Notes: a model not told the origin generated them from the sequence alone. Counted from the stretch's first letter, positions 9,987 through 19,625 are shown. The stretch is DNA of 64,000 nt from G963664935 sp963664935 (GCA_963664935.2 CAXXSE010000006.1:496001-560000), one strand, 5' to 3'. A program made the numbers and translations.

Positions 9987-11787
9987 ACTCGTCAGTCACG
10001 AGTTCTATCCGATTTGACGTAACTATTCAGGCCCTGAATTCATTTTTTCGATGTGTCACCTCGACCAACGGAAGAAAGTCTTATCACCCATTGATAGCTC
10101 TGCGCTTTAAGATTGCCCACTGGTGTTCATAAAAGATGAGTAGTGTAGAAAATAGAAATCGATAATTACGACTAGACATTTGCTAAAAAAACACGGATCC
10201 TTCTTTTCTTTGTAGAAGTACAGATGGAAGGAGGAGACCCCGTGCAACAGTATATTTCTCAGAGTTTAGAAAGCTTTCAAAGCGTTTTTTCCAGATCGAG
10301 TACTTGGTTGTTGTTCTGCGCCATTGTGATTGGATTTATGGGGGCAGGAGAAATGATCGGCGTGACGTCGTTGTGTCGTTTCTGGCTATTAGATGAACTT
10401 GGTTATTACCGCTTGCTCCGTTTTTTTAGATCCAAAGCGTATGTCTATGGGGCGTTGCTCGATGCTTGGCAAGATTTTGTGAATCGCCAAGGAAAATCCG
10501 TTGAAGTAGCTGGACGAGCGATACTTCTGGGTGACCATACCGCGGTGATCAAAGATGGACGCAAGATGCCCGGCGTGGTATCGATGCACGAGTCATCGGA
10601 GACGCAAACGAAACCCGGCTATTTTCGGGCCCAATGTTGGGGCAGCATTGGCATCTTGATCGGGTCGTTATCCGCTTGTTTTTGTTGTCCTTTGCAGCTT
10701 CAAATTCATCAGGGATGGGCGCATTTAGGGTTGAACGACGAGCGCGATAATCCATGTCGGATCAAGCTCACCGATCGCTTGGTGGCCATGGCGATTCATT
10801 TTGCGGTGACGAATCACTGTCTGTGTTATTTGGTGTTGGATGCCTTTTTTTCAACCGGGGGCGTATTTCGAGCTTGCCACTATTATTCAATCCAGCATCA
10901 GACGCGGTGGGTTGAGGTGCTGGTCAAAGCCAAAAACAGCTATGTGGGTTATTTTCCCGCCCCGCCGAAACCCGCCTCTCGACCCGGACCTCAGCCGCTC
11001 TATGGCGAGAAAGTGTGTTTAAGAGAATGCTTCGACCACCTTCATTTGTTTGAGACGGTGACCTGTCAAGTCTACGGTAAAACCGAATCCATCCGGGTTA
11101 TGACGCTTACACTGTTATGGCGGCCCATCGCTGATCAGGTGTTATTTATTCTCGCCGTCACCTCAAAAGGCCCAATGGTTCTAATGAGTTCCGATTTAAC
11201 GCTGTCAGCCATTGATGCCGTTGAACTGTATTGTGCTAGAACCCGCATTGAAATCATGTTCGCGATGTTAAAGCATGTGATCGGCGCCTTTAAATTTCGT
11301 TTTTGGACTAAAAAATTGCCAAAACATTCTAGACGCCCCTTTTCCAATCGTCTTCTCAAAGCCCCACAGCCCCAGGATATTCATACCGTTCAAGCGTGCT
11401 GGCGAGCCTATGAAATCTTCGTGCTCTGTGCCTCCATTGCCTTGGGGTTAATGCAATTGATTGCGCTCCAGTATCAAGATACGATTTGGTCTGAGCACTC
11501 GCTTTATCTTCGCACTCAATCGCGTGATTTGCCATCGGAGAAAACCGTCAAGCAAATTTTAGCGCCATTGTTCCTCAAACAATTCTTTCGACTTGAGGAA
11601 AATGGCATGATTCAACAGATCCGTGCCCGCTTGATGGCTGTTTCCGATGAAATAGATGACGATTAAACTGAATGAGGCGTTCTATGCTCTAATTCTCTGC
11701 GATCTTCAAAATTTTTCATCAAACATACTACGATGGAGAGGGTAGTTTTGCCCCGCTTTTCTCGCTGTTAACTCACGACTGCCGAGT
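9987..11787 (+). mobile_element. IS4-family insertion sequence, copy 1 (1801 bp), nested in the ISAs1 element
   Basis: Ends ACTCGTCAGTCACGAGTT (left) and ACTCGGCAGTCGTGAGTT (right, read inward) are 18-bp inverted repeats with 3 mismatches. TTGGTA flanks both sides (9981-9986 and 11788-11793). The same 1801-bp unit recurs at 35817-37617 and 51294-53094. A 237-bp leader precedes the transposase gene. Removing the element and one TTGGTA rebuilds the ISAs1 leader. Copy 1 differs from copies 2 and 3 at a cluster of sites near 10750-10960, so copies 2 and 3 are closer relatives. Confidence 0.94.
10242..11666 (+). CDS. IS4-family DDE transposase (copy 1)
   Basis: Transposase of the IS element around it. 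First Asp in LLGDHTAVIKDGRKMPG, second in CYLVLDAFFSTGGVF and Glu in YCARTRIEIMFAMLK; the last fits the Y-(2)-R-(3)-E-(6)-K signature of the IS4 family exactly. The frame opens at ATG 10224, but a strong Shine-Dalgarno (AAGGAGGAG) lies inside those first codons, 4-6 bases before GTG 10242. GTG is therefore the better start, giving 474 residues. The product is a cytoplasmic DNA-strand transferase acting on the 18-bp ends. Intact, so probably active. Confidence 0.9.
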   Translation: MQQYISQSLESFQSVFSRSSTWLLFCAIVIGFMGAGEMIGVTSLCRFWLLDELGYYRLLRFFRSKAYVYGALLDAWQDFVNRQGKSVEVAGRAILLGDHTAVIKDGRKMPGVVSMHESSETQTKPGYFRAQCWGSIGILIGSLSACFCCPLQLQIHQGWAHLGLNDERDNPCRIKLTDRLVAMAIHFAVTNHCLCYLVLDAFFSTGGVFRACHYYSIQHQTRWVEVLVKAKNSYVGYFPAPPKPASRPGPQPLYGEKVCLRECFDHLHLFETVTCQVYGKTESIRVMTLTLLWRPIADQVLFILAVTSKGPMVLMSSDLTLSAIDAVELYCARTRIEIMFAMLKHVIGAFKFRFWTKKLPKHSRRPFSNRLLKAPQPQDIHTVQACWRAYEIFVLCASIALGLMQLIALQYQDTIWSEHSLYLRTQSRDLPSEKTVKQILAPLFLKQFFRLEENGMIQQIRARLMAVSDEIDDD

Positions 11788-11830
11788 TTGGTAAATAGGG
11801 ATGGGTAATTATCTTATCGGAGAACTACCC

Positions 11831-12961
11831 ATGAACGAAGTTGCTCATCCGCTATCGATTGCCGCCTGTTTTGGCGATCTGGAAGACCCTCGCATAGAGC
11901 GCCAAAAGCGACATAAAGCGGTCGATATTATCACCCTCTCAATCTGCGCCATGCTGTGTGGCGCGGAGGCGTGGACCGAGGTCGAGCTGTTCGGCAAGGC
12001 GAAGCAGGAATGGCTCGGGACATTTCTAGAGCTACCCAATGGTATCCCCTCCCACGACACCTTTGGGCGCTTTTTTGCGCGGTTGAATCCCGAAGGATTT
12101 CAGACCGCATTTTTACGGTGGGTTGAAAGTATACGGCAGACGATGCCAGGTGAGGTGATCGCCGTTGATGGCAAATGCGTACGCCGCTCCCACGACGAGG
12201 GCCAGGGTAAAACGGCGATCCAGATAGTCAGTGCGTGGGCGTGTGAGAATCGGTTGGTCCTCGGGCAAATCAAAACCGATCAAAAATCAAATGAAATCAC
12301 CGCTATTCCAGAATTGTTGCAGGTTCTTCAAATCAACGGCTGCATTGTGACGATTGATGCGGCGGGCTGTCAAAAGAATATCGCCGCACAAATTCGCCAG
12401 CACGGAGCCGATTATGTCCTGGCGTTGAAAGGCAATCAAGGTAAACTCCGCGAACAGGTCGAGGACTATTTTGATACTGCCACTCAACACGATTTTGACG
12501 GTATTTGTTACGACTTTGTTGAGACCCTAGATCCGGGCCATGGTCGCATTGAGGTCAGGCGTCATTGGGTGGTCGAGGCGCCGAACGATCTTCACAATAA
12601 AGATCAATGGAAAGACTTTGTCCTGATCGGTATGATGGAATCAGAGCGCCACATCAAAGGTGAGGTCACCCTTGAACGGCGTTATTACATTGCCAGTCTT
12701 GGTTTCTGTGCAAAACGATTTGCCAAAGCGGTACGCGCGCACTGGGGCATCGAGAATCGCCTCCATTGGTGTCTTGATGTTGGGTTTCGAGAAGACGAAT
12801 GCCGCGTACGCCAGGGCTATGCTTCGGAGAATTTCGCTGTGCTCCGTCACATCGCGATGAATCTTCTCAAACAAGAGCAAAGTTATAAAGGTGGCACAAA
12901 GGCCAAACGGCTCCGCGCCGGCTGGGATAATGCCTATCTGCTAAAGCTCCTTGGAGCCTGA
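11831..12961 (+). CDS. ISAs1-family transposase
   Basis: DDE transposase of about 376 residues, related to E. coli H-repeat proteins. N-terminal domain ACFGDLEDPRIERQKRHKAVD, catalytic Asp in VIAVDGKCVRRSHD, second Asp in VTIDAAGCQKNIA and Glu in HWGIENRLHWCLDVGFREDE. Start ATG 11831 is preferred over the in-frame ATG 11801 because GGAGA precedes it and family proteins begin near this point. The gene is intact, but its leader has been separated from the left end of the element by the IS4 copy, so mobility now depends on a 3-kb composite. Confidence 0.9.
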   Translation: MNEVAHPLSIAACFGDLEDPRIERQKRHKAVDIITLSICAMLCGAEAWTEVELFGKAKQEWLGTFLELPNGIPSHDTFGRFFARLNPEGFQTAFLRWVESIRQTMPGEVIAVDGKCVRRSHDEGQGKTAIQIVSAWACENRLVLGQIKTDQKSNEITAIPELLQVLQINGCIVTIDAAGCQKNIAAQIRQHGADYVLALKGNQGKLREQVEDYFDTATQHDFDGICYDFVETLDPGHGRIEVRRHWVVEAPNDLHNKDQWKDFVLIGMMESERHIKGEVTLERRYYIASLGFCAKRFAKAVRAHWGIENRLHWCLDVGFREDECRVRQGYASENFAVLRHIAMNLLKQEQSYKGGTKAKRLRAGWDNAYLLKLLGA

Positions 12962-12982
12962 TATTTTAATGCGATTGCCCTG

Positions 12983-12992
12983 ATGCTTAGCC
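12983..12992. repeat. Target-site duplication, right copy (ISAs1 element)
   Basis: Exact copy of the 10 bases at 9928-9937. Together they date the ISAs1 insertion as later than the IS66 one. Confidence 0.9.
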
Positions 12993-14523
12993 TCTTCCAA
13001 TACAAAATGAGCCTGAAATAGCGTTTGGATGCTACCGATGGCGCCATATTGCCTTTGCGACAGGTTTCGATCACGCTGGCCAACAGTGAAAATACACGGG
13101 TGCCTTCCGGCGTTCTCGTGCCATAGCAAATACGCCGAGCAATCACCCAATGGCGTAACGCGCGCTCGGCTTCATTATTGGTCAAGGGTAGCCAGGGGAA
13201 TTTCAATACTATCCAAATGGTGTCCCAATCATTGAGAAATTCGCGCGCAAGTTCGCAGGTCTTTTTATGAGGACAGTCCCGGTACTGTTCGCAGAGCCTC
13301 TTGAATTGAGCCAGTTGCGTGGCATATTGTGGTTGTAAATTCACAGGCGGACCGTCGCGTGCCCTGTGCACGGCCTTCTGGAGTTCTTGCAGCAAGGTTT
13401 TAGCCGCGCGACCAAAGGGTTGAGCGTAGTCGTGGCCCAGGCTTTTCGCCAGACCTTGTGCTTTGCGCATCAAATGAGCCCAACATCGTAAACGCTTGAG
13501 GAACTCTCGGTAGACCGTGTAGCCATCGCTCACCTGCCTGCTGCAGGCAGGTCAACCAACCGGCAAATTCAGTGCCAACAGGTTTTGTATGATTTCTTTG
13601 CTGCGACGGCCCACCACATAGAGCGTCACGGTCGATGAGCTGAAGACCCACAGCCAAAGAAGCTGGGCGGATTCTTTCCAGGTGGTTTCATCCGCATGCA
13701 ATAAGTCAGCCTGGTTGACCTCATCGGCCAGCTGTTCTTCGAGCGGAGCCACCGCGCGTCCCGCTTCGTGGATACATTGGTTGATGGTACTGGTGCTCAA
13801 GTACACACCGAACCAATGATTCAGAAATTCCTGTATCAATGCCCGCGAGCTATGCATGCGCAGCGACAAACAAACAATCAGAGTGGCCAGAGTCGGGCCG
13901 ATCAGCCGCCATTCGGTCAATGCGGCTTTCCATTCCGTTTCGTCCGCGCATCGGCCTAGCTCCGTACGGTTCACATGACCGCAGTCGCAGTCAATATCGC
14001 CGTAAATATTCAACACATGAGTCACTTCAAGGCCGATTAATACATTCGTGTTACGAACCAGATCCAGAACATAGCAGCCATTCCGTGCCACAAAGCGTTC
14101 TGGCTCCAATGGGCGACTACAGGCGCCGCACTGTTCCGGGTAATGCGGTACTCGACCGGTAATCGGCAAATCCACAGTTTGACCATGACCCGCCATTCCC
14201 GGTTTCCGCCCGGGCTTGCCCTGATTCTCCCACTCCGTTGTGACCACCTTTCTAGGTTTGCTTGCGCTAGGTTCGCCTTCGTCAGTATCCTGGTCAAACT
14301 GAAGCTTGTGCTTATTCTCCGAGTTATCGGTTTCTGCTGACGTCTGCCACGGCGTTTCACTGCTGGGTGGCCGTGAACTGTTCTGTGAGTTCTGATTCAG
14401 ACGATCATGCGCCTCAATAAGATCGGCAACCAATTTCAAAATCAACGCCTTCCCTTCATTCCATGACAGCGAATCAATAGTGCTGGCATTAAGCTGTTGA
14501 AGGTCCTGTCGACTCAGTTGCAT
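12993..14523 (-). pseudogene. IS66-family transposase TnpC, disrupted
   Basis: N-terminal half from ATG 14523: leucine-zipper-like start, then ALILKLVADLIEAHDRLNQN and NSSRPPSSETPWQ, Zn-binding Cys pairs (EQCGACSRPL; CDCGH) and the DDE Asp in DLLHADETTWKESAQLLWLW. C-terminal half: MSDGYTVYREFLKRLRCWAH and LPLTNNEAERALRHWVIARR with the catalytic Glu. Two lesions lie between the halves: one missing base near 13572 and a 19-nt palindromic insertion at 13532-13552, which together keep the frame but leave TGA at 13552. The 3' end is cut by the ISAs1 element at 12992; the lost tail would continue at 9937 and below. No TnpA/TnpB partners are seen. Confidence 0.82.
13532..13552. repeat. 21-bp perfect palindrome inserted in the IS66 transposase gene
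   Basis: ACCTGCCTGC, one central base, then its exact inverse complement. Nineteen of the bases are extra relative to the family protein, sitting between GWL and the S of SDGYTVYRE. Confidence 0.75.
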
Positions 14524-14532
14524 GATTGTTGA

Positions 14533-14563
14533 TTAACCATCTATGGGTGACCCCGATGGTTAA
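14533..14563. terminator. 31-bp nested palindrome upstream of the IS66 transposase gene
   Basis: TTAACCATC and GATGGTTAA pair perfectly around an inner GGGTGACCC palindrome, followed on the + strand by TATTTTTTC. It reads as a rightward intrinsic terminator or an element-end hairpin that shields the transposase gene; the choice is open. Confidence 0.5.
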
Positions 14564-14602
14564 TATTTTTTCACAATTTGAAGCCAATGTTTACAATTTT
14601 TT

Positions 14603-15478
14603 CTAGAGGTCTAAACGGTTACCCCCGGAAAGCTTATAGAATTGTACGAGTATATCTTTGGGTAACGCATAATGAAAAAGAGGGAATAAAACAAGTATAC
14701 AGATATAAATTAATAAAGAATAAATCCAATTTTTATTTTGGGAGTCGTGTATACGGGACCACAATCCATGCAAATGAATAGAAGGAAGTGTTCTTTCTTC
14801 TACAATGTAAAAACCACTGTTTTCAACTAACGCACGTAAATTTTTCCTATTAAAATAAAAAAGGTGTGGGCTTTCGTAATTCTTCTGCCACATTCGTTCA
14901 AACATCTTAATACTACCAATTTTGCATAATATGCTAGAAAATCGGTAAAATATTCCATCTGTGTTGGGAAGATTCAATAACAATACTCCATTTTTATTTA
15001 GATGATGTTTGACGTTTGAAAGCGTTTCACGTGGGTCTGGTAGGTGTTCAAATACATCATTGAAAGAAATAACATCAAATTTTTCACTATGCTTTATACA
15101 ATCAGGAAAATACCCATTACGAATATTTAAACCATTACTTATGGCATTTTTTGCTATATCAATATTGGGGTCAACACCTACAGCAGACATATCAGCTGCC
15201 AAAGCCTCTTGCATGAACCAACCCGCTGCACAACCAACATCAAGGATAGAAATATTTTTATCACATAGGTCTTTTATTTTTGATATCAATATTTTTGAAC
15301 TTTCCGTACGAATCGGTGCCATTGCGTTCTCCGACAATTCGTTCCAGCTGAGTAAGCCTATATATAAATTCACCTCCTTATTCAGCGTTGACATTTCAAG
15401 TTTGCAATTTGGGCATTTATATACCCAATCAACTAGAGAGGAGACTGTTTTATGGCCACAATTAATGCATGCTTTCAT
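14603..15478 (-). CDS. Zinc-ribbon class I SAM methyltransferase
   Basis: N-terminal zinc ribbon (CINCGH...YKCPNCKLE, Cys at residues 4, 7, 21, 24) followed by a methyltransferase core: ISILDVGCAAGWFMQEAL (motif I), AVGVDPNIDIAKNA, DVISFNDVFEHLPDPRETLS and NKNGVLLLNLPNTDG. The C-terminus has a hydrophobic stretch (SLLIYICILVLFPLFHYAL), suggesting membrane association. Architecture resembles methyltransferases of O-antigen and exopolysaccharide loci; the substrate is unknown. AT-rich codon use differs from the flanking genes, suggesting transfer. Overlaps the YdcF-like gene by 17 bp and is likely co-transcribed with it. Confidence 0.8.
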   Translation of the reverse strand: MKACINCGHKTVSSLVDWVYKCPNCKLEMSTLNKEVNLYIGLLSWNELSENAMAPIRTESSKILISKIKDLCDKNISILDVGCAAGWFMQEALAADMSAVGVDPNIDIAKNAISNGLNIRNGYFPDCIKHSEKFDVISFNDVFEHLPDPRETLSNVKHHLNKNGVLLLNLPNTDGIFYRFSSILCKIGSIKMFERMWQKNYESPHLFYFNRKNLRALVENSGFYIVEERTLPSIHLHGLWSRIHDSQNKNWIYSLLIYICILVLFPLFHYALPKDILVQFYKLSGGNRLDL

Positions 15479-16283
15479 AAAATGACCGTTTCAAAAAGTA
15501 CCAGCAAATTGCTATACATTCGCTAAAGAAGTAGTACGATGTGGTTAGCGAATGTATATTAGGTATCCATTGAGTAACCACCGTATGATTTTCTATATAT
15601 ACAGATCTAAATCGTGTTGGTGCTTTTACGATTTTAAATCCGTACTTCTCAAATACAAGCGATGCTCTAAACATATGAATTGCATCTGTCAGTAACAAAA
15701 TTTTATTGACCCCGTTTTTAAGTAGTATTGGAGCAGAATGCGCGGCGTTTTCCCATGTGTTTTTGCTATCTGTTTCCAACCAGATTGTATCAATAACAAA
15801 TCGACGTTTGAGTTCGTAAGCCATTAGTTCAGCTTCTGAAATAGTTTCTCCTTTAGGACTTCCGCCACTAATTAATACAGGCAATTTAGTCGCTTGATGG
15901 ATATCAGCAGCATATACTAACCTACCAAACGAGCATTCTGAGACTATATCGGAGCCATATTCAGGTGCGCTAGGATATCGCCCACAGCCAAGTACTACAA
16001 TCGCATCAGCTGACGCCAAATCTCTAATATTTAAAACATGATCAGGCTCGAGAATACTAGTTATATTGTAAGTTACAAAAGGCGTGCTAAATAAATAAGA
16101 AAAAAATAAAAAAATACCAAATAAAAACATTATCATATGGCTTTTCTTAAAAAAATATATAACTATTATATTAAGAATAATTATGAGGGTAGGTGGTACT
16201 AACAATGCTTTTATGAAAAAGAGACTATCGTTTCCATAGTTTGTATTGTAACCGTTCACACGTTTAAAAAAAATAATAAACAA
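15462..16283 (-). CDS. YdcF/SanA/ElyC-like membrane protein (DUF218)
   Basis: Two or three N-terminal hydrophobic helices (FFIKALLVPPTLIIILNIIV; MIMFLFGIFLFFSYLF) precede a DUF218 domain with SADAIVVLGCGRY, LPVLISGGSPKGETISEAEL, LETDSKNTWENA and KILLLTDAIHMFRASLVFEK. Members act in envelope maintenance, for instance lipid-carrier recycling (ElyC), though their chemistry is unresolved. The active-site-like GG and T-x-x-x-H-M-x-R residues are present. AT-rich like the methyltransferase gene downstream, with which it overlaps. Confidence 0.82.
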   Translation of the reverse strand: MFIIFFKRVNGYNTNYGNDSLFFIKALLVPPTLIIILNIIVIYFFKKSHMIMFLFGIFLFFSYLFSTPFVTYNITSILEPDHVLNIRDLASADAIVVLGCGRYPSAPEYGSDIVSECSFGRLVYAADIHQATKLPVLISGGSPKGETISEAELMAYELKRRFVIDTIWLETDSKNTWENAAHSAPILLKNGVNKILLLTDAIHMFRASLVFEKYGFKIVKAPTRFRSVYIENHTVVTQWIPNIHSLTTSYYFFSECIAICWYFLKRSFYESMH

Positions 16284-16452
16284 CGAGTTTGAGTTGTGAA
16301 AATATATTGCGCGTAACCCACCTTCCGCGCCGAACCCTTCAAGGAGACAGATTAGACATTTAAGGTGGAAGAATCTATTGTGAACTCCCCTTAAACCAAA
16401 AGCGCCTCGGTGGATGATTGAACGAAACGGCCGAAGCGCAGAGGAGTTTACA

Positions 16453-17163
16453 ATGACGATGATGCATCATTCAATGATCCAGAGCAAGGCAGATATACTC
16501 GAAGAAGTGAATGCGCTATTGCAAATGGTGGAATGGCATACGGTCCGGAGAAGCGACGCATGTATTGGAAAAATCACTGTTTCAAAGGGTACTCAAATTG
16601 GGGCACCTATTGATGAGCCTATTTTTCGAGATTTAAGGTGATGGGGGGTCACTGTGCAACTGGTTGACGATCACGAAGTACGGCGACTCGAAAAACCTCG
16701 GAAACGCGGTTATCTCTCCGTGTTTGGCGAGCATGAATTAATCAGAATGGTTTATGGCAGCCGAGAAACGCAGCGTATCGAATACGCCACATTAGACCAT
16801 CGTCTACAGCTACCGGAAAGTAAATTTTCCTATTTAGTACAGGATTGGTCACAATCGTTAGCAGTAGAAATGTCCTATTCACAATTCTACGCTGTCATGA
16901 ACAACGTGTTAAACCTGGAGATTAGGGTGTCGTCTCTTGAACGCATGACCCGCCACTATTCCAGCGATGCGGAAAGTTACTGGGATAATTCAACCGCCAC
17001 CCCGGCGCCACAAGGGCAGTTTGTTATGGCGACTGCGGACGGCAAGGGTATTCCCATCCACAAAGCCTCGAACGATGTGCCCATTGCCGACCATGACCCC
17101 AGCCAAAAACCCAAATCGGATCGCAAAAAGATGGCTTTGCTGGGTGCGGTGTACGACAACTAG
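16453..17163 (+). pseudogene. ISKra4-family transposase remnant
   Basis: ATG 16453 has a good ribosome site (GAGGAG). The frame encodes ADILEEVNALLQMVEWHTV, is stopped by TGA at 16639-16641, and continues in the same frame as WGVTVQLVDDHEVRRLEKPR, LQLPESKFSYLVQDWSQSL, then FVMATADGKGIPIHK with the first catalytic Asp. It ends abruptly at about 17160, where IS200-like debris begins. The remaining two thirds of the transposase, including the other catalytic residues, are missing. Confidence 0.75.
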
Positions 17164-17352
17164 CCTGACATATAGGGTCCTTGAAAAGGGCCTGCCATTC
17201 CCAGCGGACAGCGCCTTGCATTGACGCTTTTGTGAGGCTCTGAACCCGTCAATATAATCTTGAAGGAGTACTACAAAGCCACCTTCGCTGAATGTATCTC
17301 GCTGATTGGGTTTAGGTATGCCATTCTTGTCGAGAATGGGGTTTTTTCTCAA
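17161..17352 (-). mobile_element. IS200/IS605-like transposase debris joined to the ISKra4 remnant
   Basis: Reading leftward, the frame gives NGRPFSRTLYVRL, and its 19-bp coding stretch GACCCTATATGTCAGGCTA (17161-17179) recurs at 57745-57763 within an IS200-type TnpA fragment. Upstream the same strand carries RKNPILDKNGIPKPNQRD and further residues I do not recognise. No complete gene. Confidence 0.5.
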
Positions 17353-17375
17353 TGTCTAACCCTTTGCTAACCCGA

Positions 17376-19625
17376 CTACCCGGCTTTAATTTCGCAGAGT
17401 AGTCGTACATCACCACGTCGTAACAGTTCGCCACGAGAAAACCCATAGCTCGGACTACTCACGGTCGCGGGCAGAAGTATCGGACAAGAATTGTCTTCTT
17501 CGATCAAGAGAGTTTTGTTGACCGGAATATTTCGAAATGTTTGCCGCCTGAATCCTCCAGGCCAGACAATATGTAATTCATCGATCAAGGCACTTTTTTT
17601 AAGCCCAAACTGCGCTAAGAGTGGATTCTTTCCAAAGCCACCTCCGGTACCGATTTCACGAACAATTTGATGTTGACCGATGACGACGGTAATCCTTGCT
17701 CCGACACCGTGGGAATTGGATTCTTTCCCGCGTAGGACTACTTTAAGATAATTCCCAGTATCCCGGCTCGCGTCAGTATCGTTCCATAACAGCGCATTTT
17801 GCCAGGTATCGACCATCCATGCGCCGCCCAAGCTGTTGTGCAGGTCCTGCCAACCATCACCATCAAGGTCGGCGAAGGAAACTCCGTGTCCTTTTTGCAG
17901 GAAACCGGAATGTGTCAGACGGGTAGCGTCCCAGAATGTGCCGTCGCCCGCATTTAGAAAAAGACGGTTGGGTTCCAGTTGCTCCAACGGTGGACCACCC
18001 GTACCAAGATAAAAGTCAGGATAACCATCGTTGTTAATATCCCCCCAGTTGGCGCCCATCGCGGACGCGGCGATACGTAAGCCCGCTGCCTCCGTTACAT
18101 CGACAAAATAACCACGGCCGTCACCTTTAAATAGATGCATGGTTTGACTCAACGCGGGTTTCTGACGGGTGATTAGATATTTAGCCACCAATTCGGTAGG
18201 TGCGTTACTGGGTACCAGCAGGTCCAAGTGACTATCGTTGTCATAATCGAAAAACCAACCTGAAAATGATGACCATGGCGCGGTTACACCACTTTCTCGA
18301 GCTTGATCGACAAAGGTTCCATCGCCTTGATTGATGTATAGATGATTGAAACCAAAATAGGTGGTGACATACAGATCAGGGTCTCCGTCTTCGTCAATAT
18401 CCCCCCAGGTAGCGCCTAGATGACTATCGACACTGAATAAGCCTGCTTGCTCGGTGACATCTTCAAACGTACCGTTTCCGTTGTTACGATACAGCGCGTT
18501 ACTGACACGGCCATAAAGGTTGGCGACCGCACCACCAGCGAAGGGTAAAGGAGTCGACATATTGGCCACGAACAAGTCAAGATCACCGTCGCTATCGTAG
18601 TCGGCGAAAGCGGCAACAAATCCCGCACCATCATTTCCAGTCCTTGATTCAACGGTGATATCGGTAAAATGACCCTCTCCATCGTTACGCAGCATGATGT
18701 TGGGCATTCGGCCATAAAAGGCATTTCGAGAAACGTACAGATCAAGATCGCCATCGTTATCGATATCCCCGGAGGCAATAATAAAACCATTTTTGATTCC
18801 CGCCAGTCCCGAAGCGGCGGTTCCGTCGACAAAACGCCGCTTGCCGATATTTTTATAATAACCCAGCGAGTAACCGGTACTAGCGGCGATGATATCGAGC
18901 CAACCGTCACCGTCCATATCGGCGACCAGAGCTCCACGGCCAAGATCCACTTTGGCCACACCGGCTTGGGCTGCGTTTTCATGGAGGCTAGGGATTAGGA
19001 GACCTATTGGCGCCTTACGAGAAGAATCATAAGAATTGATAGGGCTGGTTGTCGCCATCGTGGCGAGGTGCATCAGCCATTTCACTGACCAGGAAGGTTC
19101 CAATTCATGCGCTCGACTGAATAACCGCAAGGCGTCTCTTGCGGACTGCGGCTTGAAATGAGGACTAACGAGTGGATACCGGCAAAGCCCCGCCGTATTC
19201 GTGCAATTCTCAATTTCCCCTCGGCGCATCAGCAATAAACCCAGGTTTTTGATTAATTCGGTATCGTCGGGATGTTCAGCCAACAATTCACGGTAGAGCA
19301 TTTCGGCTTTTTCCGTCTGATTGCTGTAAAAATAAAGCCGACTCAGCAGTTTTTTATCGCTGAAGTCGAGGTTGCCGTCGACTACGGACTGTTTTTGTTC
19401 CAGGTTAAAAATCGCGGACTTAAACGCATCGTCGCCTTGATGCAAATATAGCAACTGTAAGTTATCTACGACATAAGGAAAATTCCAACGAATCGAATCG
19501 ATACCCAGTACGGCAACGGCCTGTACCGAACGCCAGAACAGACTGATAAAAATTACCGCGCCAAATACGGATAATACCGCTATGGACAAGGCTAGTCGGC
19601 GTTTGAGGAAGAATAGTAATTTCAA
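17376..19625 (-). CDS. Exported FG-GAP/VCBS repeat protein with ASPIC/UnbV C-terminal domain
   Basis: 749 residues. An N-terminal membrane segment (LALSIAVLSVFGAVIFISLF) is followed by TPR-like helices around residues 95-140 (EKAEMLYRELLAEHPDD). At least seven Ca-binding propeller repeats of the D-x-[DN]-x-D-G type follow, such as VADMDGDGWLDIIAA, ASGDIDNDGDLDLYVS, FADYDSDGDLDLFVA, WGDIDEDGDPDLYVT and NWGDINNDGYPDFYLG. The C-terminus (VGARITVVIGQHQIVREIGT, then LHIVWPGG) is the ASPIC/UnbV domain, as in CRTAC1. Likely a periplasmic or surface Ca-stabilised adhesion or binding protein; a ligand cannot be named. Its 3' end faces the ISKra4/IS200 debris. Confidence 0.88.
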   Translation of the reverse strand: MKLLFFLKRRLALSIAVLSVFGAVIFISLFWRSVQAVAVLGIDSIRWNFPYVVDNLQLLYLHQGDDAFKSAIFNLEQKQSVVDGNLDFSDKKLLSRLYFYSNQTEKAEMLYRELLAEHPDDTELIKNLGLLLMRRGEIENCTNTAGLCRYPLVSPHFKPQSARDALRLFSRAHELEPSWSVKWLMHLATMATTSPINSYDSSRKAPIGLLIPSLHENAAQAGVAKVDLGRGALVADMDGDGWLDIIAASTGYSLGYYKNIGKRRFVDGTAASGLAGIKNGFIIASGDIDNDGDLDLYVSRNAFYGRMPNIMLRNDGEGHFTDITVESRTGNDGAGFVAAFADYDSDGDLDLFVANMSTPLPFAGGAVANLYGRVSNALYRNNGNGTFEDVTEQAGLFSVDSHLGATWGDIDEDGDPDLYVTTYFGFNHLYINQGDGTFVDQARESGVTAPWSSFSGWFFDYDNDSHLDLLVPSNAPTELVAKYLITRQKPALSQTMHLFKGDGRGYFVDVTEAAGLRIAASAMGANWGDINNDGYPDFYLGTGGPPLEQLEPNRLFLNAGDGTFWDATRLTHSGFLQKGHGVSFADLDGDGWQDLHNSLGGAWMVDTWQNALLWNDTDASRDTGNYLKVVLRGKESNSHGVGARITVVIGQHQIVREIGTGGGFGKNPLLAQFGLKKSALIDELHIVWPGGFRRQTFRNIPVNKTLLIEEDNSCPILLPATVSSPSYGFSRGELLRRGDVRLLCEIKAG

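Larger units (their letters stand above)
9938..12982 (+). mobile_element. ISAs1-family insertion sequence, itself split by an IS4-family copy
   Basis: Left end CAGGGCTATCGCATTAAAA (9938) and right end, read inward from 12982, CAGGGCAATCGCATTAAAA form 19-bp inverted repeats with one mismatch. The flanking 10-bp direct repeat ATGCTTAGCC is present at 9928-9937 and 12983-12992, the size expected for ISAs1-family elements. Without the nested 1801-bp element and its 6-bp duplication, it is 1238 bp, a normal length. Its target is the 3' part of the IS66 transposase gene that reads leftward from 14523. Confidence 0.92.

Noticed and set aside
14578..14781. Rightward frame after the IS66 hairpin
   Set aside because: Lies antisense to the methyltransferase C-terminus, whose frame has clear homology.
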